Source: Dokdonia sp. Hel_I_53
GTDB lineage: Bacteria > Bacteroidota > Bacteroidia > Flavobacteriales > Flavobacteriaceae
Length of the DNA stretch: 64,000 bases
Direction: 5' to 3'
Assembly: GCF_007827465.1 (NCBI RefSeq)
Contig: NZ_VISL01000001.1
Span: 625,001 to 689,000 of the forward strand
Both the position numbers and the translations under genes were made by a program. How positions within the stretch are numbered: position 1 is the stretch's first letter; every line of letters starts with the position of its first letter. Positions 34,568 to 43,480 of the stretch are shown here, in pieces. The notes under the pieces are model-generated. The model did not search any database and was not told the DNA's origin. It was given only the letters and a program-made list of their open reading frames with translations.

Positions 34568-34628
34568 AGAATAATCTAATTTCTTATGAAGAAATAATTT
34601 TTAGATATTTTTATTCTACGGAATATCT

Positions 34629-34636
34629 TAAATTTG
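34629..34636 (+). promoter_or_regulatory. -7 promoter box of purL
   Basis: TAAATTTG, a full TAnnTTTG match, 31 bases before the purL ATG. The upstream -33 region is only T-rich. I see no PurR-like operator or purine riboswitch in the 100 bases between the genes. Confidence 0.5.
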
Positions 34637-34667
34637 TCCTTATCACAAATACAACAAAACTACTCGG

Positions 34668-37600
34668 ATGATCCACTTTTTTGGTAACCCTCAAGATACT
34701 GTGTATGCAGTGCAAACCCAGCAAGATTTAACAAAAAAGGCCATTTCAAAATTAGTATGGCTTTTTGGCAACTCTCCACAACTCGAAGCGTCTATTATTG
34801 ACGCTTTTTTTATTGGTCCTCGTGCAGCAATGATTACCCCATGGAGTACAAATGCTGTTGAAATTACCCAGAATATGGGTATTGGAGGGATTTTAAGAAT
34901 TGAAGAGTTTGCTTTCGCGAAAGCAAAATCAAAATCAAGACAAGATATCTCTACAAATCCTTTTCCCTCTATAGATGACTCTTCCATACACTTAACAACA
35001 GCGATCCCTGATTTTGATCCGATGATTTCTCAGTTATACACAAAATTGGATCAAGAAATATTTACGATACATGTTGTTCCTGAAGAAATTCTTCCTATTA
35101 ATAATATTGCTAGCTACAATGAAAAAGAAGGCTTATCACTAAGTGATGAAGAAGTGATTTATTTAAATCAAGTTTCTGAAAAAATTGGTAGACCACTGAC
35201 TGATTCTGAGGTGTTTGGTTTTAGCCAAGTAAATTCTGAGCATTGTCGGCATAAAATATTTAACGGCACGTTTGTTATCGATGGAGAAGAAATGCCTTCA
35301 TCATTATTTAAATTAATAAAAGAAACAAGTAAAGCACATCCTGGCGGCATTGTTTCGGCTTACAAGGATAATGTAGCATTTATTGAAGGTCCTATGGCCA
35401 CACAATTTGCACCAGACACCCCAGATAAACCAGATTTTTATAAAGAAAAAGAATTTGAAAGTGTTATTTCTCTTAAGGCTGAAACTCATAACTTTCCAAC
35501 TACAGTAGAGCCATTTAATGGAGCCGCTACAGGTTCTGGTGGTGAGATTAGAGATAGGCTCGCTGGTGGAAAAGGCTCACTTCCACTTGCAGGAACCGCC
35601 GTTTATATGACTCCATTCTCTAGGCTTGAAGCAAATAGATCTTGGGAGAATAATATGACAGAAAGAAAATGGCTATACCAGAATCCCATTGACATTCTAA
35701 TTAAGGCTTCAAACGGAGCTTCAGATTTTGGAAATAAATTTGGACAACCCTTAATCGCAGGGTCTGTTCTCACCTTTGAGCACGAAGAGGATGGACGCAG
35801 ATTGGGATACGATAAAGTAATAATGCAAGCCGGAGGAATTGGTTATGGTAAGAGAGAACAGGCGTTAAAAGACACGCCAACAGAAGGAGATAAAATTGTA
35901 ATTATAGGAGGAGAAAATTATAGAATTGGTATGGGTGGTGCCGCTGTTTCGAGTGCAGATACAGGCGCGCTAGATTCTGGGATTGAACTTAATGCCGTTC
36001 AACGTTCTAACCCAGAAATGCAAAAACGTGCAGCAAACGCTGTTCGGGGTATGGTTGAGAGCGATTTTAACCCAATCGTTTCTATACACGACCATGGAGC
36101 TGGAGGACACCTAAACTGTCTATCTGAGTTAGTTGAAGATACTGGAGGTCTCATTGATCTAGACAAATTACCAGTGGGTGATCCTACGTTATCTGCCAAA
36201 GAAATTATTGGGAATGAATCTCAAGAACGTATGGGTTTAGTCATAGGTAAAGAAAATTTAAATATTTTAAAGCGTATTGCAGACCGTGAACGCGCACCTA
36301 TGTACACTGTAGGTGATGTAACTAATAATGATAGATTTACCTTCCAAAGCAGTAGTACTGGTAAAAGCCCAATGGATTTACAGCTAGAAGATATGTTTGG
36401 AAGCTCTCCTAAAACGGTAATGACAGACAAAACTATCGAGCGTAGCTATGCGAGCCCCAAATATGAGCTCGGGAACTTTCATGACTACTTAGAACAAGTA
36501 TTGCAACTAGAGGCTGTAGCTTGTAAAGACTGGCTTACAAATAAAGTAGATCGCTGTGTTGGAGGCCGTGTGGCAAAACAGCAATGTGCTGGTCCTTTAC
36601 AGCTTCCACTCAATAATGTAGGGGTCATGGCTCTGGATTTTAAAAGCACAGAAGGAGTTGCTACAAGTATAGGTCACTCCCCTATCTCTGGTCTCATCGA
36701 TCCTATTGCAGGAAGTAAAAATAGTATTGCAGAAGCACTTACAAATATAGTTTGGGCACCTCTTACAAAAGGTCTCAGTTCTGTAAGTCTATCTGCAAAC
36801 TGGATGTGGCCCTGTAAAAATGAAGGTGAAGATGCAAGACTTTACAAAGCTGTAAAAGCAATATCAGAAATGGCTATCAACTTAGGGATTAATGTTCCTA
36901 CAGGTAAGGATAGCTTATCTATGAAACAAAAATATCCTGATGGAGATGTAATTGCTCCTGGTACAGTAGTAATTAGTGCCGCAGGAAGCTGTAATGATAT
37001 TAATCAGGTAGTAGAACCTGTTCTTCAAAAAGATAGAGGGCATATTTATTACATTAATATGTCTGGTGATTCTTATAAACTAGGAGGTTCTAGCTTTGCA
37101 CAAGTGTGTAAAACTATAGGACATGAGGCACCTACAATAGTGGATGATGCCGCTTTCGCGAAAGCGTTTAACACCTTACAAACTCTTATAAAAGATGGTA
37201 AAATTTGCGCTGGACATGACGTTGCTAGCGGTGGTCTTATCACTACCCTACTAGAACTATGTTTTGCAGACAAAGATTTAGGAGCAGATTTTGACCTTAC
37301 TCCTCTTGGAGAGCAAGACCTTATAAAGCTATTGTTTTCTGAAAATGCAGGGGTAGTTTTTCAAGCTGTAGATGATTCAATTGAAGAAGTTTTGGTCGCA
37401 AATAATATACTATTTTCAAAAATAGGTTCAGTTACAACCAAAGCTGAACTTACTATCAAAAATAATTCTGTAGAATTAGGACTAAACATCAGCTCACTAC
37501 GCGATACATGGTTTAAAACTTCTTACTTACTAGATGAATATCAAACAGCAAATGGCTTAGCAAAAGAGCGTTTTGATAACTATAAGACACAACCTTTACA

Positions 37601-38414
37601 ATATAATTTTCCACTAAATTTCAGCGGAACATTACCTACTATTGATATAAGCAAAAAACGACCTAAAGCTGCTATTTTACGTGAAAAAGGCAGTAATTCA
37701 GAACGTGAGATGGCAAACGCTATGTATCTCGCAGGCTTTGACGTCAAAGATGTTCATATGACAGACCTTATAGAGGGTAGAGAGACATTAGAAGATATAC
37801 AATTTCTTGGTGCTGTTGGTGGTTTTTCAAATAGTGATGTCCTAGGCTCAGCAAAAGGTTGGGCAGGTGCAATTAAGTATAATGAAAAAGCTAACAAAGC
37901 AATTAAAAATTTCTTCGCGCGTGAAGACACTCTTTCTGTGGGGATATGTAATGGCTGTCAGCTTTTCTTAGAACTAGATCTTATAAATCCGGAGCACGAG
38001 AAACTAGCTAAAATGACCTACAACTTAAGTCAAAAACATGAAAGCAACTTTACATCTGTTGTTATTCAAAAAAATAATAGTGTGATGCTCTCAAGTCTTG
38101 AGGGTACAACATTAGGTGTATGGATATCTCATGGGGAAGGAAAGTTTAATTTACCTATGACACAAGAAAACTATGATATAGTAGCCACCTATGCTTATGA
38201 TAGCTACCCTTCAAACCCTAATGGCTCTGATTACAATACAGCGATGATTTGTGATACTACAGGTCGTCACCTTGCAACAATGCCACATATTGAACGTTCT
38301 ACATTCCCATGGAACTGGGCACATTATCCAAAAGGTCAAAACCATAAAGTTAGTCCTTGGATTGAAGCCTTTGTAAATGCAAGAATTTGGGTAGAAAATA
38401 ACTCAATTATATAA
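34668..38414 (+). CDS. purL: Phosphoribosylformylglycinamidine synthase, large single-chain PurL
   Basis: 1248 residues, the one-chain form (about 1,220-1,340). It makes FGAM from FGAR, glutamine and ATP, step four of purine synthesis. The N-terminal FGAR-AT domain is followed by two AIRS-like synthetase halves (TEHN-like AETHNFPTTVEPFNGAATGSGGE near residue 275; GKDSLSM near 745) and a C-terminal class I glutaminase with nucleophile Cys in VGICNGCQLF and His in ISHGEGKF. Two exact palindrome copies lie inside: near residues 82-86 (AFAKA before KSKSRQD, a linker) and 829-833 (DDAAFAKAFNTL, less clearly a loop). Two such insertions in one essential enzyme are notable. A rho-independent terminator follows. 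Confidence 0.95.
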   Translation: MIHFFGNPQDTVYAVQTQQDLTKKAISKLVWLFGNSPQLEASIIDAFFIGPRAAMITPWSTNAVEITQNMGIGGILRIEEFAFAKAKSKSRQDISTNPFPSIDDSSIHLTTAIPDFDPMISQLYTKLDQEIFTIHVVPEEILPINNIASYNEKEGLSLSDEEVIYLNQVSEKIGRPLTDSEVFGFSQVNSEHCRHKIFNGTFVIDGEEMPSSLFKLIKETSKAHPGGIVSAYKDNVAFIEGPMATQFAPDTPDKPDFYKEKEFESVISLKAETHNFPTTVEPFNGAATGSGGEIRDRLAGGKGSLPLAGTAVYMTPFSRLEANRSWENNMTERKWLYQNPIDILIKASNGASDFGNKFGQPLIAGSVLTFEHEEDGRRLGYDKVIMQAGGIGYGKREQALKDTPTEGDKIVIIGGENYRIGMGGAAVSSADTGALDSGIELNAVQRSNPEMQKRAANAVRGMVESDFNPIVSIHDHGAGGHLNCLSELVEDTGGLIDLDKLPVGDPTLSAKEIIGNESQERMGLVIGKENLNILKRIADRERAPMYTVGDVTNNDRFTFQSSSTGKSPMDLQLEDMFGSSPKTVMTDKTIERSYASPKYELGNFHDYLEQVLQLEAVACKDWLTNKVDRCVGGRVAKQQCAGPLQLPLNNVGVMALDFKSTEGVATSIGHSPISGLIDPIAGSKNSIAEALTNIVWAPLTKGLSSVSLSANWMWPCKNEGEDARLYKAVKAISEMAINLGINVPTGKDSLSMKQKYPDGDVIAPGTVVISAAGSCNDINQVVEPVLQKDRGHIYYINMSGDSYKLGGSSFAQVCKTIGHEAPTIVDDAAFAKAFNTLQTLIKDGKICAGHDVASGGLITTLLELCFADKDLGADFDLTPLGEQDLIKLLFSENAGVVFQAVDDSIEEVLVANNILFSKIGSVTTKAELTIKNNSVELGLNISSLRDTWFKTSYLLDEYQTANGLAKERFDNYKTQPLQYNFPLNFSGTLPTIDISKKRPKAAILREKGSNSEREMANAMYLAGFDVKDVHMTDLIEGRETLEDIQFLGAVGGFSNSDVLGSAKGWAGAIKYNEKANKAIKNFFAREDTLSVGICNGCQLFLELDLINPEHEKLAKMTYNLSQKHESNFTSVVIQKNNSVMLSSLEGTTLGVWISHGEGKFNLPMTQENYDIVATYAYDSYPSNPNGSDYNTAMICDTTGRHLATMPHIERSTFPWNWAHYPKGQNHKVSPWIEAFVNARIWVENNSII
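34908..34927. repeat. Iterated palindrome, extended copy in purL
   Basis: TTTGCTTTCGCGAAAGCAAA, a perfect 20-base dyad. Read as Phe-Ala-Phe-Ala-Lys-Ala-Lys in the linker of the N-terminal domain. Confidence 0.95.
37151..37166. repeat. Iterated palindrome, second copy in purL
   Basis: CGCTTTCGCGAAAGCG, in frame as Ala-Phe-Ala-Lys-Ala at about residue 829, in a helical, Ala-rich stretch. Confidence 0.95.
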
Positions 38415-38418
38415 TCTT

Positions 38419-38446
38419 AAAAGTCTCACTACAGTGAGACTTTTTT
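38419..38446 (+). terminator. Rho-independent terminator of purL
   Basis: AAAAGTCTCACT and AGTGAGACTTTT separated by AC, followed by TTTTTT. A long frame starting inside it (TTG 38445) is therefore not the real start of the next gene. Confidence 0.9.
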
Positions 38447-38474
38447 GTACTCTTACGGTTTTAAAATATACATT

Positions 38475-38867
38475 ATGAAAACATCCATTATAAAAAAAGG
38501 TTTTATTGCAGCTGGACTTTCCAATATTGTAGGAGTACTTTTGTTCTCAAAACTATTTACAAACCAAATTTTAATGAATCAAGATCCAGAAGTTATGGGT
38601 GCTTTTGGTCTCGTGATGATCATGTTTTGGGGATTAGCATTTATAGCAGCTTCAGATAAATTCCAAAGCCTGCGCTGGCTTGTAGGCGTATTTATCCTAG
38701 AGAAAATTTCTTATGTAATTGCATACGTAATATGGTTTTCTAATAATTCGATTTTAGAAGTTTATGAAAAGGATTTTTTTGCAGGGATTTTTTATTCAGT
38801 GTATGGGTTGAATGATTTTATATTCTTTCTCTTTTTTAGTTATGTTTTTTTAAAGCTAAAAAAGTAA
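38475..38867 (+). CDS. Small integral membrane protein, hypothetical
   Basis: 130 residues with four predicted membrane helices: ~9-28 (FIAAGLSNIVGVLLFSKLF), ~43-62 (GAFGLVMIMFWGLAFIAA), ~70-90 (LRWLVGVFILEKISYVIAY) and ~107-127 (GLNDFIFFLFFSYVFL). I chose ATG 38475 because the alternative TTG at 38445 lies inside the purL terminator. No family recognised. Inner membrane. Isolated gene with 120-odd bases before the carboxypeptidase. Confidence 0.72.
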   Translation: MKTSIIKKGFIAAGLSNIVGVLLFSKLFTNQILMNQDPEVMGAFGLVMIMFWGLAFIAASDKFQSLRWLVGVFILEKISYVIAYVIWFSNNSILEVYEKDFFAGIFYSVYGLNDFIFFLFFSYVFLKLKK

Positions 38868-38991
38868 TTTTTCATCCTTTTGCATGATCTCTATAATTAC
38901 TTTGATTAGTTTGTTGTGTATTATGTTTATTTTCGGTCTCAAAATTAATTTTTAATATAGGTTAGTAACTTAATCTATGTAATTACAAAAA

Positions 38992-41370
38992 ATGAAAAGT
39001 TCCTTACTAGTAGTTATGATTTTACTTGCGTCTTTTTTCGCGAATGCACAACAACAAAATATTAACTACAAAAGAGCAAAAATTTATTTAGATGCAGAGC
39101 ACACCTTAAAACAGCTAAATAATCTAGATATACCAGCAGATCATGGAATTCATAAAGATGGTAAGTTCATAATTTCAGATTTCTCAACTGATGAAATAGA
39201 TCGTGCCGTATCAAAAGGCTATAAGATCTCTATTATTAATGAAGATATCAAAGCATATTATAAAAATCAAATTAATGAGCAACATAGTTCAAACAATATA
39301 AGTTGTACAACTACTGATGATTTTTCCTATACAACTCCAGAGAATTTTAATCAAGGCTCAATGGGTGGATACTTTACATATCAAGAGCTTCTGAATGAAT
39401 TAGATGATATGGCTACTCAATTTCCTAATCTAATAACTCCTAAGACGCAAATAAGCAATTTTCTAACAGAGGGAACCTCAAATACCGATGTAAGTCCGTC
39501 CATAGGAAATAACCCTATTTATTGGGTGAGAATTAGCGACAACCCTTCTTCTGATGAAGATGAATCTGAAATCCTTTATACTTCAATTCATCACGCAAGA
39601 GAACCTATGTCTCTTATGAATTTAGTGTTTTACATGTGGTATTTATTAGAAAATTATGAAACAGATAGTGCCATAAAAGCACTTGTAGATAATAGTGAAT
39701 TATATTTCATTCCAGTTGTAAATCCAGATGGATATTTATATAATGAAATTACAGATCCAAATGGTGGAGGATTATGGCGTAAAAACCGAAATAATACTAC
39801 AGGAGTTGATAATAATAGAAATTATGACTATCATATAAATGGAGATGAAACAAATGGTTCTTGGGGTGGTTCTGGATCATCCAATAATCCATCAAGTGAT
39901 ACTTATCATGGGACTGAACCATTCTCTGAGATAGAGAATAAAGCTGTAAAGTGGTTTGTAGAGCAACATGAATTTACCGTAGCTTTAAATAATCACACAT
40001 TTGGAGAAATTCTCTACTATCCCTTTGGTTATGCAGATGTTCCAACATCAGATGATAGTTTATATCAAGGTCTTGGATCACTACTTACTTCTAAAAATAA
40101 TTATGATGCCTTTCGAGATTATCCATATGCTGGTGATAGCGATGATTTTATGTATGGTACCGTAGGTACTCATGAAAAGATTTTTGCATTTACACCAGAA
40201 ATTGGAACTTCATTTTGGCCACCAGCAAGTGATATTATAGATACCTGTAAAAAAATGATGTACCTCAATCTGACAGCTGCTAGAGTTATTCAAAATTATG
40301 CATCTGTAGAAGATACTAGTACTACTTTTATATCCTCTACTAATACTACTGCAAACTTTTTATTACAACGACTTGGTATTAAAGGCACAGGTGATTTTAC
40401 AGTAACCTTTATTCCAGTGAGTAATAACATAGTTGACCATAGTGAATCAATTACATTTGTTCAACTAGAACAATTTGAAGAAGTAACACAGAGTATAGAC
40501 TATAGTTTAGATACAGGCATTTCTAATGGAGATCCGATTATCTATGATCTTGTTGTGGAAAATGGAATTTATAATTTAAGCAAACGCATAACAAAAATAT
40601 ATGGAGAAACAGAGCAATTATTTCTAGATGAAGGAAATAGTACTACTGAAAATTTTGAAAATAATAATTGGGAAACGACAACCAGCACCTTTGTATCTGC
40701 ATCTAGTTCTATAACTGATAGTGCTGACGGCGACTATCAAAACGGTACTAATAGTAGCATAGAACTTTCTAATGGAATTGACTTATCAAATGCAGTTGCT
40801 GCATCAATGAATTTTTATACAAAATGGGATATTGAAGATACTTGGGATTACGTACAGTTGGAAGTATCAATTGACAATAGACAAACCTGGGAGGCTCAAT
40901 GCGGAAAATACACTACTGCTGGTACAAATAATCAACCCATAGGTGAACCTCTCTATGATGGGGTTCAAGAAGATTGGACGTTTGAAGAGGTTGATTTGTC
41001 AGATTATATAGGAGAGAGTATTTTAATTAGATTCAAATTAGTTACAGATTCTGGAGTAACTAGAGACGGGTTTTATTTCGATGATTTGTCATTTAATATA
41101 ATCAACAATGATAATTTAAGCGTGGATGATAGTGCTTTCGCGAAAGCGTTTTCTATATCTCCAAATCCTACCTTAGGAAAAATTGAAATATTATCATCAA
41201 TTGACAACTATCATATAGAAGTCGTTGACATAGCTGGAAGAAAATTATTCAATAAAAAAATAAATTCTAAAAAAATATTTGTTGATCTTAGTTCTTATGC
41301 ATCAGGAATCTATTTTATTAGATTACAAAAAGAACAAAACATTGAGAGTTTTAAGATACTCAAACTCTAA
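38992..41370 (+). CDS. Secreted M14 zinc carboxypeptidase with MAM-like region and T9SS type A domain
   Basis: 792 residues. Signal peptide 1-19 (SLLVVMILLASFFANAQ). M14 catalytic domain: HHAREP (His and Glu zinc ligands) near residue 200, DPDGYLYN-type VNPDGYLY, RKNRN with the conserved substrate-binding Arg, and NNRNYDYHI; a late His in NNHTFGEILYYPF and Glu in FTPEIGTSFW complete the site. A beta-rich region ~440-700 (FYTKWDIEDTWDYVQLEVS, DGFYFDDLSF) resembles immune-inhibitor/MAM-like domains. The C-terminal ~75 residues are a T9SS type A domain (FSISPNPTLGKIEIL, SGIYFIRLQ). A palindrome copy is read AFAKA in the linker just before this domain. Secreted peptidase for extracellular protein degradation. 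Confidence 0.92.
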   Translation: MKSSLLVVMILLASFFANAQQQNINYKRAKIYLDAEHTLKQLNNLDIPADHGIHKDGKFIISDFSTDEIDRAVSKGYKISIINEDIKAYYKNQINEQHSSNNISCTTTDDFSYTTPENFNQGSMGGYFTYQELLNELDDMATQFPNLITPKTQISNFLTEGTSNTDVSPSIGNNPIYWVRISDNPSSDEDESEILYTSIHHAREPMSLMNLVFYMWYLLENYETDSAIKALVDNSELYFIPVVNPDGYLYNEITDPNGGGLWRKNRNNTTGVDNNRNYDYHINGDETNGSWGGSGSSNNPSSDTYHGTEPFSEIENKAVKWFVEQHEFTVALNNHTFGEILYYPFGYADVPTSDDSLYQGLGSLLTSKNNYDAFRDYPYAGDSDDFMYGTVGTHEKIFAFTPEIGTSFWPPASDIIDTCKKMMYLNLTAARVIQNYASVEDTSTTFISSTNTTANFLLQRLGIKGTGDFTVTFIPVSNNIVDHSESITFVQLEQFEEVTQSIDYSLDTGISNGDPIIYDLVVENGIYNLSKRITKIYGETEQLFLDEGNSTTENFENNNWETTTSTFVSASSSITDSADGDYQNGTNSSIELSNGIDLSNAVAASMNFYTKWDIEDTWDYVQLEVSIDNRQTWEAQCGKYTTAGTNNQPIGEPLYDGVQEDWTFEEVDLSDYIGESILIRFKLVTDSGVTRDGFYFDDLSFNIINNDNLSVDDSAFAKAFSISPNPTLGKIEILSSIDNYHIEVVDIAGRKLFNKKINSKKIFVDLSSYASGIYFIRLQKEQNIESFKILKL
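41134..41147. repeat. Iterated palindrome, copy in the carboxypeptidase gene
   Basis: Exact 14-base core, followed by G. Read as Ala-Phe-Ala-Lys-Ala in the linker between the MAM-like region and the T9SS sorting domain. Confidence 0.95.
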
Positions 41371-41499
41371 AAATAGAATTCATGTAATAGAATATCAAGA
41401 GTATACATTATATTTATAAGAATACTTAAGTAATTTGTGAATATGGCAATAAAAACCGTTCAAAATTCCCTATTTTGTAGCACTAATTAAATGATCTTT

Positions 41500-43269
41500 A
41501 TGGAAATTACCAGACTTTTTGATTTTCCTTATTACCAACTGGAAAAATATAATTTAACAGACGCGCTTAATACTAAAGTTAACGGTGAGTGGGTTTCGAC
41601 ATCAACTCAAGAGTACTTAGATAAGGCAAATGCACTGAGTAGAGGCTTGCTAAGATTGGGTGTAGAACGCAATGATAAGATTGCAGTTATCTCGATGAAC
41701 AATCGTACAGAGTGGAATATTTGCGATATAGGGATCTTGCAATTAGGCGCTCAAAATGTACCTATCTATCCTACTATCTCTCAAGAAGATTATGCGTATG
41801 TATTAAATCATTCTGAATCAAAGTACGTTTTTGTTTCTTGTCAAGAAGTATACGATAAGGTATTTGCAATTAAAGATCAGGTTCCTTCTCTTAAGGAAAT
41901 CTATTGCTTTGACCAATTATCAAGTTGTAAAAATTGGTCTGAAGTATTAGATTTAGGTGCAGACAAATCTAACCAAGAGCAAGTAGATCAAATGAAAGCT
42001 GCTGTAGGAACAAAAGATCTTGCAACTCTTATTTATACTTCTGGTACTACAGGTAGACCTAAAGGTGTAATGCTCTCTCATGAAAACATTGTTAGTAATG
42101 CACTAGCTAGTTCTCATAGATTACCCATACCTTCTACAAATGTAAGAGCATTAAGCTTTTTACCTGTTTGTCATATATATGAGCGTATGTTGATGTATTT
42201 ATATCAATATATGGGTGTATCCATATACTTTGCAGAGTCCCTTGAAACTATAAGTGATAACCTTAAAGAGGTGAAGCCTATTGTTATGACAGCAGTACCT
42301 AGGTTATTAGAAAAAGTTTACGATAAAATCATTGCAAAGGGTGCAGATCTTACAGGTGTAAAAAAGAAATTATTTTTCTGGGCAGTAGAGCTTGGGCTAG
42401 AATACGAACCTTATGGTCAGAATGGGTGGTGGTATGAGAAAAAGCTAGCTCTCGCTCGAAAACTAATATTTTCAAAATGGAAAGAAGGATTAGGAGGTAA
42501 TTTACAACTCATCGCTTCTGGAAGTGCTGCTTTGCAACCTAGACTAGCACGTATCTTTAATGCTGCAGAAATGGGCATTATGGAAGGTTATGGACTTACA
42601 GAAACATCTCCTGTTTGTTCTGTAAATGATATGCGTGATGGAGGCTTTAGAATAGGAACAGTAGGAAAACTACTTCCAGGTGTAGAGGTGAAAATAGCAG
42701 AAGACGGGGAGATTTTAGTAAAAGGACCTAACGTGATGATGGGCTACTATAAGGATCAAGAAAAAACCGATGAAGTAATTAAAAATGGTTATTTCCATAC
42801 AGGGGATATTGGCCTTATAGACAAAGATGGTTTCCTTAAAATTACGGATCGTAAAAAAGAAATGTTTAAAACTTCTGGTGGAAAGTACGTAGCACCACAG
42901 TTATTAGAGAATAGGTTTAAACAATCCCGCTTTATTGAACAAATTATGGTTATAGGTGAAGGCGAGAAAATGCCAGCAGCTATCATACAGCCTAATTTCG
43001 AATTTTTAGAGGACTGGGCTAAGCGAAAAGAAATACAAGTAACAGACCATAAGTCACTTATTAGCCATGAGCGTATCGTTAATCGCTTAGAACGGGAAAT
43101 GAATGAGGCAAATGAAAGCTTTGCTAAGTGGGAGAAAGTAAAAGCATTTCGACTTACAGAAGACGCTTGGACTGTAGAAGGCGGACAACTCACCCCAACA
43201 ATGAAGCTTAAACGTAAAGTAATAAAAGAACAATACAAAGATTTATACAATGACATCTACGGTCATTAA
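41500..43269 (+). CDS. Long-chain acyl-CoA synthetase, FadD-like AMP-binding enzyme
   Basis: About 589 residues from ATG 41500 (MEITRLFDFPYYQL, as in the family), with an upstream in-frame ATG at 41491 also possible. ANL-superfamily motifs: P-loop-like LIYTSGTTGRPKGVMLSHEN near residue 180, A5 GYGLTETSP near 355, and A8 KDGFLKITDRKKEMFKTSGGKYVAP near 445 (its Lys helps both half-reactions). It activates fatty acids with ATP and CoA for beta-oxidation or lipid synthesis; the chain length is not certain. A strong hairpin terminator follows. Confidence 0.92.
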   Translation: MEITRLFDFPYYQLEKYNLTDALNTKVNGEWVSTSTQEYLDKANALSRGLLRLGVERNDKIAVISMNNRTEWNICDIGILQLGAQNVPIYPTISQEDYAYVLNHSESKYVFVSCQEVYDKVFAIKDQVPSLKEIYCFDQLSSCKNWSEVLDLGADKSNQEQVDQMKAAVGTKDLATLIYTSGTTGRPKGVMLSHENIVSNALASSHRLPIPSTNVRALSFLPVCHIYERMLMYLYQYMGVSIYFAESLETISDNLKEVKPIVMTAVPRLLEKVYDKIIAKGADLTGVKKKLFFWAVELGLEYEPYGQNGWWYEKKLALARKLIFSKWKEGLGGNLQLIASGSAALQPRLARIFNAAEMGIMEGYGLTETSPVCSVNDMRDGGFRIGTVGKLLPGVEVKIAEDGEILVKGPNVMMGYYKDQEKTDEVIKNGYFHTGDIGLIDKDGFLKITDRKKEMFKTSGGKYVAPQLLENRFKQSRFIEQIMVIGEGEKMPAAIIQPNFEFLEDWAKRKEIQVTDHKSLISHERIVNRLEREMNEANESFAKWEKVKAFRLTEDAWTVEGGQLTPTMKLKRKVIKEQYKDLYNDIYGH

Positions 43270-43292
43270 TCGTTTGTAATTACATTAAATTT

Positions 43293-43339
43293 AAAACGGC
43301 AATATCCCTGAAGTACTTACTTCAGGATATTGCCGTTTT
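43293..43339 (+). terminator. Long hairpin terminator of the acyl-CoA synthetase gene
   Basis: A 22-bp stem with one bulged C: AAAACGGCAATATCC pairs with GGATATTGCCGTTTT, and TGAAGTA pairs with TACTTCA, closed by a 2-base loop. A run of eight T ends it. It is unusually long for a plain terminator. Confidence 0.92.
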
Positions 43340-43431
43340 TTTTGCTATTTGCAGCTGTTTTTAAATAAAAACAAGACTAGAAAATCTTTAAACTTAGTAT
43401 AAAGATTAACAATCTCTTATGGTATGACCAG

Positions 43432-43463
43432 CTTTCTAATTAAGCAGTAAAACGGTAAATTTG
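43432..43463 (+). promoter_or_regulatory. Promoter of uvrA
   Basis: TTTC (43433-43436), 19 bases, then TAAATTTG (43456-43463). It ends 17 bases before the uvrA ATG at 43481. No LexA-type box is obvious in the 140 bases upstream. Confidence 0.6.
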
Positions 43464-43480
43464 ATGCTTTGCTTAAATGT

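Noticed and set aside
38445..38474. An earlier TTG start for the small membrane protein at 38475
   Set aside because: It lies within the purL terminator hairpin tail.
43293..43339. The 22-bp hairpin after the acyl-CoA synthetase as an extra repeat family or small RNA
   Set aside because: A single copy with a T-run right after a stop codon; a long terminator explains it.
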